Below are positions 1 through 9,271 of a DNA stretch of 64,000 nucleotides, in pieces. The position numbers and the translations under genes were made by a program. The first letter of the stretch is position 1. Each line of letters opens with the position of its first letter. The DNA is taken from assembly GCF_024713945.1 (NCBI RefSeq), contig NW_027461519.1, forward strand, positions 248,001 to 312,000, written 5' to 3'. Source of the DNA: Dermatophagoides farinae (Eukaryota > Arthropoda > Arachnida > Sarcoptiformes > Pyroglyphidae). The notes under the pieces were generated by a model, which did not search any database, was not told the origin of the DNA, and saw only the letters and a list, made by a program, of their open reading frames with translations.

Positions 1-1230
1 AACTTCACTGCAGTCGAAGAAAAACCACTGATTTAACGGAATGTACTTCCCTAAATACTTGATTGCTTCTTGCGAAGCGATGGCTCCAATTATGGTTGCA
101 ACCGGGAGAAATTCACAGTTGACATGCTTGGCAAGCTGCTCAAATAACTTTTTATTTTTTAAAGAATCGAGTATGTTTTTCCAACGGTCACTTTGATTTC
201 TCAATTGACTTGAAACTTTCTCAATGTTGGCCATTATCTCATTGGTGTAATCTTTTTTTCTGTCTAGTGCGTCGATGTTGGGTAACTGCAACAGTGCTTT
301 CCAAAAAACAAACAAAAGTTCAGAAGAGTTTTCACGAGCCATGTTAACAGAGCCAATGTAGCTTTGCCCAGATTTGTAAAGCCTTTCAGCAAGGCTTTCG
401 AATGGTTCAAAGCTTAGTTCGTCTTCTATAGGCAAGGTAGCAATATTTCCCGAAAATTGATATATTCCACTTTCACACTGCAAATCAATGTAAACACAGT
501 CCTTTTTAACATCTTTAACTTGGAACACCCCATTTTTTAATTTTTCATATAAGACAGAGTTTTCAACGCCGGATAACGAACTAAATTTTATTTTGTTATT
601 CACTTCAATTTCTAATCTAGAGTTAGCTTGAATGCAAATTATAGATTCAGACTCATTTACGATAAGGCGCTCAATAACATATGATTTAGACTTCTCGCCA
701 AGTTTGTCGTATACTATATGTTTGTCTCCAAAGTCGACAAAAATACTGCCGAATAATCCGTAACTAAACGTAGAAATAAATCCTTTTTTAAATTTACGGC
801 ATAGTTTGTTTAAATAGATGTTTGTTTCGTTCAATTGGTTGCACGTGATGACCACATCAAAGTTATCAATGTTAGCTTCAGTCAGATCGTCAGTAAAACT
901 TTTTACAGAAACGAACGAACAAAGGTTTTGCAACGCAGGTAATACTGCATTACTAATCGGAACTTTACCAACATGTTCTTTTTTGCAATAAAAGTTAACA
1001 CTTAGATCTGCCCATTCTACAATCTTATTTTCTTTGATTGTAACAGAACTAGGACCTGTCAGAGTGATGTTTTTTGCTATTTCTATTCCCACCCCGTTTA
1101 TTCCTAAAATGAACACACGCATTTTTGTAAGTTTGAGCATCGTTGTGTAGCCAAACGTGCCAATTTGTCTACTGTACAAGTTAAGAAATTCATCCGATCT
1201 CGGAATATCGGTTTTAGCATCCAAAGACAT
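1..1230 (-). CDS. UBA1: Ubiquitin-activating enzyme E1, N-terminal 410 residues (3' part outside window)
   Basis: The frame is open from an ATG at 1230 to the window edge, and the gene continues to the left. The protein starts with the inactive adenylation half of E1 (Rossmann-like run MRVFILGINGVGIEIAKN near residues 36-53, then a WADLSVNFYC stretch). An FCCH-like region follows around residues 190-290, then a helical bundle. The last visible part (ATIIGAIASQEAIKYLGKY followed by QWFFFDC) matches the E1 segment leading into the active adenylation domain. E1 activates ubiquitin with ATP and passes it to E2 enzymes. The catalytic cysteine and active ATP site lie outside the window, so they cannot be checked. 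A relative such as another ubiquitin-like E1 is less likely, because the FCCH and four-helix segments are both present. Confidence 0.85.
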   Translation of the reverse strand, partial: MSLDAKTDIPRSDEFLNLYSRQIGTFGYTTMLKLTKMRVFILGINGVGIEIAKNITLTGPSSVTIKENKIVEWADLSVNFYCKKEHVGKVPISNAVLPALQNLCSFVSVKSFTDDLTEANIDNFDVVITCNQLNETNIYLNKLCRKFKKGFISTFSYGLFGSIFVDFGDKHIVYDKLGEKSKSYVIERLIVNESESIICIQANSRLEIEVNNKIKFSSLSGVENSVLYEKLKNGVFQVKDVKKDCVYIDLQCESGIYQFSGNIATLPIEDELSFEPFESLAERLYKSGQSYIGSVNMARENSSELLFVFWKALLQLPNIDALDRKKDYTNEIMANIEKVSSQLRNQSDRWKNILDSLKNKKLFEQLAKHVNCEFLPVATIIGAIASQEAIKYLGKYIPLNQWFFFDCSEV

Positions 1231-1363
1231 AGTTATTTAGCTATTATAAAAGATTGTTATTCTATGATGGCTATGGTAACTATTCTTTCAAACGATATTT
1301 TCAGTAAATAAATTATTATTTCTTGAAGTACAATAAGAGGGAATGGCAAATGTCAGCGTTTTT

Positions 1364-1435
1364 GCGGACGTGGCATAATGGTAGCGCATTACCCTCCTAA
1401 GGTAGAGGTTCCGGGTTCGAGTCCCGGCGTCCGTT
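1364..1435 (+). tRNA. tRNA-Arg(CCT)
   Basis: The 72-nt sequence folds as a cloverleaf. The anticodon stem TTACC/GGTAG encloses the loop CTCCTAA, giving anticodon CCT (reads AGG). The T arm is CCGGGTTCGAGTCCCGG. The acceptor GCGGACG pairs with CGTCCGT, leaving a terminal G1-U72 wobble. No intron is seen. It lies between the divergent UBA1 and UTP18 genes. Confidence 0.9.
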
Positions 1436-1466
1436 AACTTTTTTTTTGTGTGTGATAAATTAAAAA

Positions 1467-1538
1467 TGAGCCCAGAGCGACTCGAACACTCAACCTTCTG
1501 ATCTGGAGTCAGACGCGCTACCGTTGCGCCATAGGCCC
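1467..1538 (-). tRNA. tRNA-Trp(CCA)
   Basis: On the minus strand the anticodon stem TCTGA/TCAGA encloses CTCCAGA, giving anticodon CCA. The T-loop is TTCGAGT. The acceptor GGGCCTA pairs with TGGGCTC with wobbles, and the discriminator is A. It is 72 nt, has no intron, and faces tRNA-Arg about 30 nt away. Confidence 0.88.
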
Positions 1539-1671
1539 TTAATAACAAAGGTAGTGTATTGAAAAACACTGGCAAATTTTTGTATTAAGAATGTTTTATT
1601 TTGCAAAATAAAATTTTGGCCTTTATGACAAAAAAATAAAATAAGCAATAATGCAACTATATTAATGAGAT

Positions 1672-2991
1672 ATGTCTTGCAGCCTCGACATATTAGAAAA
1701 TATTATCATTAAATGTGAAAAGACAGAAGACACAGAGGAGCATTTGTCCGAATCTGAAGATTCACAATACACACGTCAAGAGACATCTGAAACTACAAAT
1801 AGCTTGGACAATGAAGAAAAAATAGACTTACTCGAAAACCCGAAAATCGCGCGGAAAATTAATATAGATTTAGCTAGTACAGAATCGTTTCGAGTTCCTG
1901 TAAAGCGTTTCATCACGCCTAAGGAATATGAAACAGCGCTAAAAAAACAAAATGCAGGTAATTTATCTTGGCTGAACCAAATTAGAAAAGAGGCCGCAGA
2001 GACAGGAGTTAAAGTTGCGGAACTAAATGCCGATTATGGAGAAGTTCATAATCCTAAACAGTTAAAGGTCCATCATTACGGAATTATGAATGAAGGAAAG
2101 CTACACAATTCAGTAGTGAGTTCCGTGGGTATATTTACCTCGGAAAATGGGGAGCATTTAGCATTCTCTGCTGGGCCGGATAAGACTCTCAGGTTATACC
2201 AGTTCAGCGAAGATAAACAAACACTTTTATGTGTAATATGTATCAAAAAAACGCCGGTGTGGTTGGCTACCTTCAGCTCTGATGGCAAAGGTATTTATTT
2301 TGTCTCTGATAACGCACATCTATACTACTTTGAAGTAGAATCAAAAAAAATTACAAAAGTGTCTAGGTATTATGAGCGCGGCCACGTAAAGCAAATCAAG
2401 AAAATGGTAGCAAACGACGGCTATTTATATATGCTGGAAAAGCAAGGAAAGTTGTATCAAGTAGATGAAAAATCTCATAAATGCTCGAATGTGTTCAACA
2501 GCGGATCTTTAATAAAAGATTTTTGCATCGAGCCTGCTGAAAAGTTGATTGTAGCTGCTGACTCAGCTGGATACGTGTTCAAGTGGAAACCATCTTCTTC
2601 TCGATGCATTAAACGAGAAGAAATTAAAAATTCAATTGGGGCTCTCACCATTGGGTACACAGTTAACGGTTTTGTCGTCGGAGACGCTGGCGGCGTTGTT
2701 TTTTTATTTGACCCATCAGACGTGACCAAATGTGTTAAAACCTTTCGCAACTTGAACGGGCCTCCTTTCAAAATGTTGACGCATCCAGAGCTTCCAATGT
2801 GCTTAGTAAGTAATTATAATGCTGAAAACAATATTAAACTATACAATACTAAAGAACTAATTACGTATGCTTCGTTTCCAGCGAAAAATACGTCATATGG
2901 AAAAATCACTGCTGCCGCCTTGTCCAAGGACAATTGGCTTTTATTGGGCAACGAAAAAGGCGCTGTCCGTTTAATAAAATTTAATTATTGA
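1672..2991 (+). CDS. UTP18: UTP18-like WD40 protein, U3 snoRNP / small-subunit processome
   Basis: The product is 439 residues. An acidic N-terminus is followed by the UTP18 pre-propeller segment (FRVPVKRFITPKEYETALKKQ, then SWLNQIRKEA near residues 65-110) and a beta-propeller. The diagnostic match is a blade reading AFSAGPDKTLRLYQF followed by KKTPVWLATFSSDGKGIYF and a YFEVESKKI stretch. UTP18 belongs to the U3-containing complex that processes pre-18S rRNA in the nucleolus. The protein is shorter than yeast UTP18 (about 590 residues), mainly at the N-terminus. The ATG at 1672 is the first in frame. It begins about 130 nt from tRNA-Trp. Confidence 0.75.
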   Translation: MSCSLDILENIIIKCEKTEDTEEHLSESEDSQYTRQETSETTNSLDNEEKIDLLENPKIARKINIDLASTESFRVPVKRFITPKEYETALKKQNAGNLSWLNQIRKEAAETGVKVAELNADYGEVHNPKQLKVHHYGIMNEGKLHNSVVSSVGIFTSENGEHLAFSAGPDKTLRLYQFSEDKQTLLCVICIKKTPVWLATFSSDGKGIYFVSDNAHLYYFEVESKKITKVSRYYERGHVKQIKKMVANDGYLYMLEKQGKLYQVDEKSHKCSNVFNSGSLIKDFCIEPAEKLIVAADSAGYVFKWKPSSSRCIKREEIKNSIGALTIGYTVNGFVVGDAGGVVFLFDPSDVTKCVKTFRNLNGPPFKMLTHPELPMCLVSNYNAENNIKLYNTKELITYASFPAKNTSYGKITAAALSKDNWLLLGNEKGAVRLIKFNY

Positions 2992-3082
2992 ATAATCATC
3001 TCCTTGCTTTACTTATTCGTTTTTTCTGTTATACAGCACCAAAAGTATCTTTGAATTATAAATTAAAATTTTATAAATACAA

Positions 3083-3838
3083 TTATCTGATAGATCCAGC
3101 GCTCCAGATCTCGATATTCTCCATAATCGTTGTTAAACCTATAGGGTTTGACATATTTTTTTCTTTTGGATCGAGACTATTAATATAGCACTGTACTTCT
3201 TCCACTACTTCTTGCGATAATTTTAAGGCTTCTTCACAAGCGCCTATTATCTCAAAAAGATAAACACTGTAATTCAAAATCAAACCAAGCCTAATTTCAT
3301 TGTCAATGGGCAGCTGAGAGCTGTGGTCATAACTCTTAGTGTAATACGAGCGAGCAAGCTTTATGAATTTTGCTTTATCGTCACCAGAGCTGCACTCACA
3401 TAGGTATCGATAATAATCAGCAAGCAGTTTGTACAGAAAACATAAATATTCTACTTCAGCCAAAGCGGCAGAAGTTTCTAAAATGAAAACGACTTTATCC
3501 GTAAGCAGATTTTCTTTAATAAGAGCAATAACATCGGTACAATGTTTCATTAAGTCTCGCTGTGTTTGAGTGAGAACGTCTTTAACAAACTCGAAGCGTT
3601 TAGATGCCACCTCACACTCTAACAGTTGTACTTGTAGTTTGTGACAAGCTTCTCTGCTTTGTAAGGCCACACTTTTAAATATTTCCCCCATACAAATATA
3701 TTCTGCCTTTTTAAGCACTTTTCCGAACACACAAAACTCTGAAATTAGTTTGACACATTCTTGCAAGCGATTTGCGTTTTCAAAAGTTTTCCAAATGAAC
3801 AACGAATCATTGGTGTTAGATATTTCTTCCGCTAACAT
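3083..3838 (-). CDS. Divergent 14-3-3 protein
   Basis: The 251-residue all-helical protein carries the 14-3-3 motifs KLLADYYRYLCE (near residue 140) and LPIDNEIRLGLILNYSVYLFEI (near 176-197), the second being the family's most conserved helix pair. 14-3-3 dimers bind phosphoserine/threonine motifs and are usually cytosolic. The N-terminal helices that normally contain the dimer interface and the Lys/Arg phosphate-binding residues are poorly conserved, so this copy may bind unusual ligands or act as a partner subunit. The C-terminus lacks the usual acidic tail. The gene is convergent with UTP18, about 90 nt away. Confidence 0.75.
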   Translation of the reverse strand: MLAEEISNTNDSLFIWKTFENANRLQECVKLISEFCVFGKVLKKAEYICMGEIFKSVALQSREACHKLQVQLLECEVASKRFEFVKDVLTQTQRDLMKHCTDVIALIKENLLTDKVVFILETSAALAEVEYLCFLYKLLADYYRYLCECSSGDDKAKFIKLARSYYTKSYDHSSQLPIDNEIRLGLILNYSVYLFEIIGACEEALKLSQEVVEEVQCYINSLDPKEKNMSNPIGLTTIMENIEIWSAGSIR

Positions 3839-3979
3839 GAAATTAATTCAGGATGGCAAAAAATAAGAAAATGAATTTAATTTTGAAATTTGATTGTCTC
3901 ACTGCTCTTCAATTGGCGCTGTCCAAAGTGCTGAATAAAATAAAATGAAAAGCATGATACGTATATTTATTTTTCTACC

Positions 3980-5356
3980 TCAGTCTATGTTTATATCTAC
4001 CAAAAAGCTATGGATTTTTGCATGTCTAGTAGCTTTTTCTTTTTCACGCGCTGCTTTCAGCTTATCTGAAGTGAGAGCGACACGCTGCTTATAAGCTGAC
4101 ACGATCCCTTCAAGGGTACGTTGCAGCAATTGATTATTCAATTCGAAATACGAAACAACAAAGCAACAAGTCAGATCGTAAAACTTTGAGTTTGGATTTA
4201 ACGAATAATATTTTGAATAAGCTTTGGCAACAGAGGCTTCAATCCCTCTAGAAAACTCAATTATAAAACTTAATTTTTCATGTTTTAAAAACCGTCGAAC
4301 AATGCCAAACAGTTTGAAATAATCTTGAGCTTCTTTGAGGATGTTAATACTACTTTTGTAGTCTAAATTTTTACTTTCATTGATTTCACAAAGCAAAAAC
4401 CGATTTGTGAAGTTGTTAGCTAGATAAAATGCATCACTCAAGTTATGCACGTCGACATGGTTGAAGTATCCTTTAAGTTTTAAATTGGTATTTGGCATTT
4501 TAATGTCTTTGTCAATAATAGCTAACATATTCGTTTTGTTTTCGTCAACTACGTTTTCCATCAGTTGCTTGCAACTAGAAACGGAAGAAACCAATTTTTT
4601 CGCGGATAACGTCTTGTTTTCAAAAACTTCACTATTTATTTTGTCCACAATACTCGTTACCAGCATGGGGTTACGCGGTTCGACAATTGCGATTTTATAA
4701 TTTTCCGAGTCGAATACGCTAAGAGTCTTGACTTTGTCGTACTTTTCAAAAAAATTGATTATCTTGTTTTCATCCGTGTCGAGTGGAAACCCAGTAATTA
4801 CAATTTGATAAGAATGCACGTCATTTTGCATCAAAGCTTTGAAATCTTTTGACTTGCTCGTCAAACTATCTACAGCAGAAGATTCGAACGCTGTCGATGT
4901 AGTCATGAGCGAACTAAGCGTTTTGGCGCCAACTAGCGCTGAAATGCCACCTCTCAGTTGGAATTCATATTCTAACTGTTGACTTGCAAGTTTTGAGTCG
5001 TAGTCTTGCGGTCTTCTGAGTTTTAGTTCATAGTCTTGCAAAACAATTCCATCAAGACCTAGACAAAAAGTAGTTTCTTCGATGCTTCTCAACTCAATAA
5101 AAGCGTATCTCTTGTTAATATTTAGATAAGTTCCAATAACAGAATTTCCTGGAGGTTTGTTGGGTAGTAACGTATTGAGAGTATAGTTAAAAAACTGAGC
5201 GATAATAATTTCTTCGTTAATTGAGGGTGGAATATTTCCCAAATATATTTTTCTGGCGTGTTTGGTTGAATGATCAAGAGGAAGTGGGTTTGAAAACGCA
5301 ATTCTAGAAAAGTCAATAGACTCTTCTTTGTTAATTATTTTTTTGTCGTTAGTCAT
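3980..5356 (-). CDS. U2AF large subunit (polypyrimidine-tract splicing factor)
   Basis: The product is 458 residues with three RNA-recognition-type domains. RRM1 (about residues 36-118) is closest to U2AF65: RKIYLGNIPPSINEEIIIAQFF, then PGNSVIGTYLNINKRYAFIELRSIEETTFCLGLDGI and a closing LKLRRPQDY. RRM2 (about 183-250) is short and divergent. The C-terminal domain (about 320-430) resembles the U2AF homology motif that binds SF1. U2AF65 recognises the 3' splice-site pyrimidine tract and recruits U2 snRNP. The N-terminus lacks an RS domain and is only about 35 residues long, which may relate to the very short introns here with little room for a tract. Confidence 0.8.
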   Translation of the reverse strand: MTNDKKIINKEESIDFSRIAFSNPLPLDHSTKHARKIYLGNIPPSINEEIIIAQFFNYTLNTLLPNKPPGNSVIGTYLNINKRYAFIELRSIEETTFCLGLDGIVLQDYELKLRRPQDYDSKLASQQLEYEFQLRGGISALVGAKTLSSLMTTSTAFESSAVDSLTSKSKDFKALMQNDVHSYQIVITGFPLDTDENKIINFFEKYDKVKTLSVFDSENYKIAIVEPRNPMLVTSIVDKINSEVFENKTLSAKKLVSSVSSCKQLMENVVDENKTNMLAIIDKDIKMPNTNLKLKGYFNHVDVHNLSDAFYLANNFTNRFLLCEINESKNLDYKSSINILKEAQDYFKLFGIVRRFLKHEKLSFIIEFSRGIEASVAKAYSKYYSLNPNSKFYDLTCCFVVSYFELNNQLLQRTLEGIVSAYKQRVALTSDKLKAAREKEKATRHAKIHSFLVDINID

Positions 5357-5506
5357 ACAGTAATAGTCTTTTCATGTTTAAAACCAACAGTGTCGGTGAG
5401 AAATTTTTTTAATATTATATAACATTAATTGCATTCTAAAGGAAATTTAGTAAATATTTCAAAATAATTTTGGATAGTATAGTGAATGATTATCCCCTAT
5501 TAACTA

Positions 5507-7249
5507 ATGAATTCTCAAAAAAAGACGTGCCACGATGCCATAATCGAAAACTGTGGGATAGATGATGCCACATTACGCAAAATCAAAAATCCTTGTTTAG
5601 ACCCCAAGCAAAACAGTACTTTGGAAGATAGATTAGATTATATTTATTTTGGAATTCTCGAGCCAAATAACAACGTAGTTTTCCAGGACTTACTGGATAA
5701 CTTATTTTTAAACGACGTGTCTCTTGATTCGACGAGTCGGGCGGATTTACTAATATCAATAAACAATCGTGAACTTTCTAATATTGCGAAGAAATTCATT
5801 TTAGTAATTCTGTCTCTGCTCAAAAATCTAGACGCACGACCAGAGCTACTGATTACTACTTTTGAAACTATTACTGTGATTTTAAACACCTTATACGTGG
5901 CTGAAGCAAACACCATATGCAAGCTGGTCATTACGTTTAAATCGAAAATCAGTAAAACCTTACAAAGGCTATCAGGGTCGGACATACAAATTTGCAATTC
6001 TTTAATCATTAGTACGGTCAATGCTGCTTATTTGTGCAGCATTGAACCGCAATACGCTTGTCCGTTTCTACATTTCGCAGCCTGCATGTATGAATGGCTG
6101 CCAATAAATTTTGGCGGATTACAAAATAAGTACAAAAACAAGCAGTTTACGTATTGCAACAATAAATTACCGTTTCAAATCCCCGTTGAATCTTTGTTAA
6201 CGAATGAGTCAGTTGAACGTATCCGTTTCATAGTCGACACAAATTTAGACTCCGATAAAACGTTCAGAATACAGTATTCAGAACATTATTTGGAGTTTCT
6301 TCGGACTATTGAATTCATTAGTGACACAAACTACAAGTTCAATTACGTTCAGGCTCATTCAAGCGGGGGAGAAACGAAGAAAAAATTAGTCAGGTCCACC
6401 ATAAAGATTTTCAAAGGGTTTAAAGGTTTGATTGGCTTTTTTCAAAAGCTAGGATCTACAACGTTCTCCACGACGATGTTTCCAGAGATCTTCAACATTT
6501 CTCTTTTAACCACTGTTAACGCTTTAGCATACTTTGACGCTATAGTGGCTACGCCCAACTATCGGCAAATGGCCATGGCGCAGATCTTTTTGTTGCTACG
6601 TGCAAAAGTACAAACAATGCCCTACGAACAAGCAAACTGCTTGTTGAACTATTGGAACGCTTTTTATCCAGACTTAAAAAACAGTTATTGCATGACCATG
6701 ATATCAGCAATTCAATCTTTTTCGCCAGAAATACTCGAATTTTCAAAATCTCTTTGGACAGTTAACATACTCAACCTCTCTTTTCAACTTGACTCTTCGC
6801 CTCTTACAGAAATTTTTTCCGCATGCGAGTCGCAGCTTGAATCTAACTTTAACTACTTAAAAAAAACCTTTGAAGTTAGTAAAGCAAGCGAAGAACAAAA
6901 AGAAGCTAAAAAAATCGAATTATACGACGCAGATGCTTCTGAGTTCAAACAGTTGTGGAAAGACCATAATAATTTCAAAGTCACTTACATTAGTAATATA
7001 AATCAATTAGTCTCCAAGCAGGTATCTTTACTTCACAAGTCCAAAAAGAAAACTACATATCTGAGTAGCTTAGCTTGCTATACAAAAACAATAACCAATG
7101 AGATTAATACTGCTATAAATAATAATGAAAATTTCAACGGAAATATAAACTTCCAATTTTGGAAAGTATGTCGAGGAAGTGTGCTGTCTAACCCTGACAG
7201 CTTGAAAATAACACTTACCAACTATATCGCTGATAATAGAGCGAATTAA
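5507..7249 (+). CDS. Unrecognised 580-residue, probably all-helical protein
   Basis: The frame is long and clean, with an ATG at 5507 shortly after a TATCCCC stretch. The protein is rich in amphipathic helices (for example residues 80-180 and 330-450) with a charged lysine-rich patch near residue 460 (KASEEQKEAKKIELYDADASE). There is no signal peptide, membrane segment or recognisable motif. HEAT/MIF4G-like folds in RNA-export or translation factors were considered, but no diagnostic signature was found. Composition is like neighbouring genes, so it is judged real. It is divergent with the U2AF gene (150 nt between start codons) and convergent with DBR1. Confidence 0.7.
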   Translation: MNSQKKTCHDAIIENCGIDDATLRKIKNPCLDPKQNSTLEDRLDYIYFGILEPNNNVVFQDLLDNLFLNDVSLDSTSRADLLISINNRELSNIAKKFILVILSLLKNLDARPELLITTFETITVILNTLYVAEANTICKLVITFKSKISKTLQRLSGSDIQICNSLIISTVNAAYLCSIEPQYACPFLHFAACMYEWLPINFGGLQNKYKNKQFTYCNNKLPFQIPVESLLTNESVERIRFIVDTNLDSDKTFRIQYSEHYLEFLRTIEFISDTNYKFNYVQAHSSGGETKKKLVRSTIKIFKGFKGLIGFFQKLGSTTFSTTMFPEIFNISLLTTVNALAYFDAIVATPNYRQMAMAQIFLLLRAKVQTMPYEQANCLLNYWNAFYPDLKNSYCMTMISAIQSFSPEILEFSKSLWTVNILNLSFQLDSSPLTEIFSACESQLESNFNYLKKTFEVSKASEEQKEAKKIELYDADASEFKQLWKDHNNFKVTYISNINQLVSKQVSLLHKSKKKTTYLSSLACYTKTITNEINTAINNNENFNGNINFQFWKVCRGSVLSNPDSLKITLTNYIADNRAN

Positions 7250-7325
7250 AATTTTTCACGTTGCAAACTTTAATTATAACTGGATTGGAGTAAAATTACG
7301 ACCAAGTTGTGAATGAATTAGGTTT

Positions 7326-8724
7326 CTAATCTTGCTGATCATATAATAATCCGAATATTTTAAACCAATACTTATATTGCAAAACAGGCTTGCTGAAATC
7401 ACATACCGTCGGCACAACAATCCCAGTGTTTGTTAAAAACGAAGCTCGAGTCATATGATCAATTTCGTTTGTTTTTAGGAAAGCATTTATCAAACCAGGG
7501 TTTACCAATTCGGTTGTGTCGTCGTAAACTATACGTGCGATCCATCTACAAAATATTTCATTACCAATGCATATATCGCTTTGTTCAATAACTTTATGAC
7601 CTTTCAAGCAAAGATTGATACGAACATCATCTACTTTGATTAAATAGCAGAGATCGTCCGCTGGGTCACGCGCTAATTTCGCTATATCTGTCGACACGAG
7701 TTTGTTGTACCAACAAACTAAATACTCAAAATCCATCCAGAGTGCGTCTGGAAAACCAACATCTTCATAAGTTTCTGCCACTTTTGTGAATTTTTCATTT
7801 TTTGTAATCAATTCCTGTGTATTCGTGTTCCAGTATGTAGTATCAACAAATTTTTTTGTGCTTTTTTTTTTGTCTTGGTTTCGCTCAAAAGATTTTCTGG
7901 GTTTATCATGCGCTAAAAACAAAAAATCACCATCCGCGTTGTTTTCTTCACTTATTGAATCTAATAATTGGTTATTGTGAAAACTTAATTCGCTGTAATT
8001 AAACTTATAAGCTAAAGAACAATGAATGTGCGCTGCCAGCCAAAGTTTTGGCGTGTTTTTTTGAACTGAATGATATATGAACGGGTCTCCAAAGTCTTTT
8101 GCTCGAATTTCATTTTTTAAAAATGGTTTTTTACCCAGTAATTTCCGTACAAAACCCTGATTTTGCAACAAAGCTGCAGGCCAATCGTGAGTACAAACGA
8201 TATCAATTGGGTATTTTATTTTATTGAGTATTTCTTTTAAACTTTCCATTCTGGACGAATACAACACGTTACTCGAGTAGTCATTAAAGGCAAAGAACGG
8301 CAACAACTTTTTGTTGAAATGATGCTTGATAAATATTCCGCTTTGGCCGAGAATTCTCAAATGTTTATATCTGATGATAGACATATTTCCAAAATAAAAA
8401 ATTTTGTTGCTGACAAATCCACCATACGGTAGATTTACATAATAATAAGCGTTTTCATGGTTTCCACCAATAAATAGAGTTAAACACTGAGGCTCGCGCT
8501 GGTTAGTGTAGAAATCGCGGAAGTCTCCTAACTTTAAATATTTTTTTGGAATTCTTATATATTTATAATCATCTTCGTTTCTTAGACATTGAATATCACC
8601 TAGCCAGATTAACAAATCTAAATTCTCGTCTGATACAGCGTCGTACGCATCAATTAAATCGCTGTGTAAACATCCTTGAATTCCTACCTAAATTTATATG
8701 GCATTTACACCTTACTCTGACCAT
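7326..8724 (-). CDS. DBR1: RNA lariat debranching enzyme, two exons with a 9-nt first exon
   Basis: Exon 1 (8716-8724) encodes MVR. A 28-nt intron (8688-8715, GTAAGG...TTTAG) precedes exon 2 (7326-8687), giving 456 residues. The joined start MVRVGIQGCLHSDLIDAYD matches the DBR1 first strand and metal site. The metallophosphoesterase ligands are all visible: C9, H11, D34 (WLGDIQC), the Asn-His of GGNHE, the His of CTHDWP, and both His of AAHIHC. The enzyme hydrolyses the 2'-5' bond of intron lariats. The exon-2 frame alone begins at a non-ATG codon and lacks the first metal ligands, which supports the splice model. The gene starts 16 nt after the stop of the upstream small gene on the same strand. 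Confidence 0.9.
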
Positions 8725-8740
8725 AAGTGATACTATCAAA

Positions 8741-9271
8741 TTACTTATTATTTTTTTTTTCAAGTGTCTTTATAAAGTTCTAAAAATAATAAATCTATTT
8801 TTACATACCTGTATTTTGACCAATTCAATTTCAGCGTTATGATTAAAAGAATTATTTGATAGCCATAAATTTTTTTTTCTTCTAAAGAACTTCGGCGGTT
8901 TTAACGATGATACGGTCTATCGCCACTTCTGCATCAAAAACTTACTATACTTTCATAGTTAGATCCTCTATTTTTAAACGGCATAGTTTCATAAAGAGCA
9001 TTATCAATTAACATTGGATCAACTACGCCTGCTAGTTGTCTAGTTTTTCTTGGTTGTTTATGTATAAATGTATCAGCTCGATCAACTTTTTTGGCATCAG
9101 ATATATTCAATATTAGTTCTTTTGTCAGCGAGAAGCTGTTGTTTTTTATAACTAGAACTAGCAATATTAGTACTTTATATATACTTAGGCAGATCATTAT
9201 AAGTATTAATTTTAATAATCTTGTGATGCAATCTATGAGCAAAAACTACTAACCGGTTTATTTACATCCAT
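8741..9271 (-). CDS. Small multi-exon gene, unknown function (about 129 residues)
   Basis: Two 29-nt introns are well supported, at 8917-8945 (GTAAGT...GATAG) and 8780-8808 (GTATGT...TTTAG). Removing them joins three exons (...-8946, 8916-8809, 8779-8741) in one frame ending at TAA 8741. The 5' part is less certain. The best model has exons 9271-9254, 9219-9185 and 9135-8946, with introns of 34 and 49 nt, the latter containing TACTAAT. That gives a 129-residue basic protein (MDVNKPIIKINTYNDLP...). No domain was recognised. A Lys/Arg-rich stretch (KPPKFFRRKKNLW) lies near residue 85. The stop lies 16 nt before the DBR1 start on the same strand. Confidence 0.5.

Noticed and set aside
1288-1575. 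95-codon minus-strand frame
   Set aside because: It runs through both tRNA-Arg and tRNA-Trp, and its peptide reflects tRNA sequence.
8725-8916. Candidate DBR1 first exon ending VKIQ before GTATGT
   Set aside because: It lacks an ATG and belongs to the upstream small gene; the 9-nt exon MVR gives the correct DBR1 start.
8880-8946. Short frame DAEVAIDRIIVKTAEVL reached by a +1 shift at TTT TGA
   Set aside because: A programmed frameshift was considered, but a 29-nt GT-AG intron explains the junction and continues the frame further.
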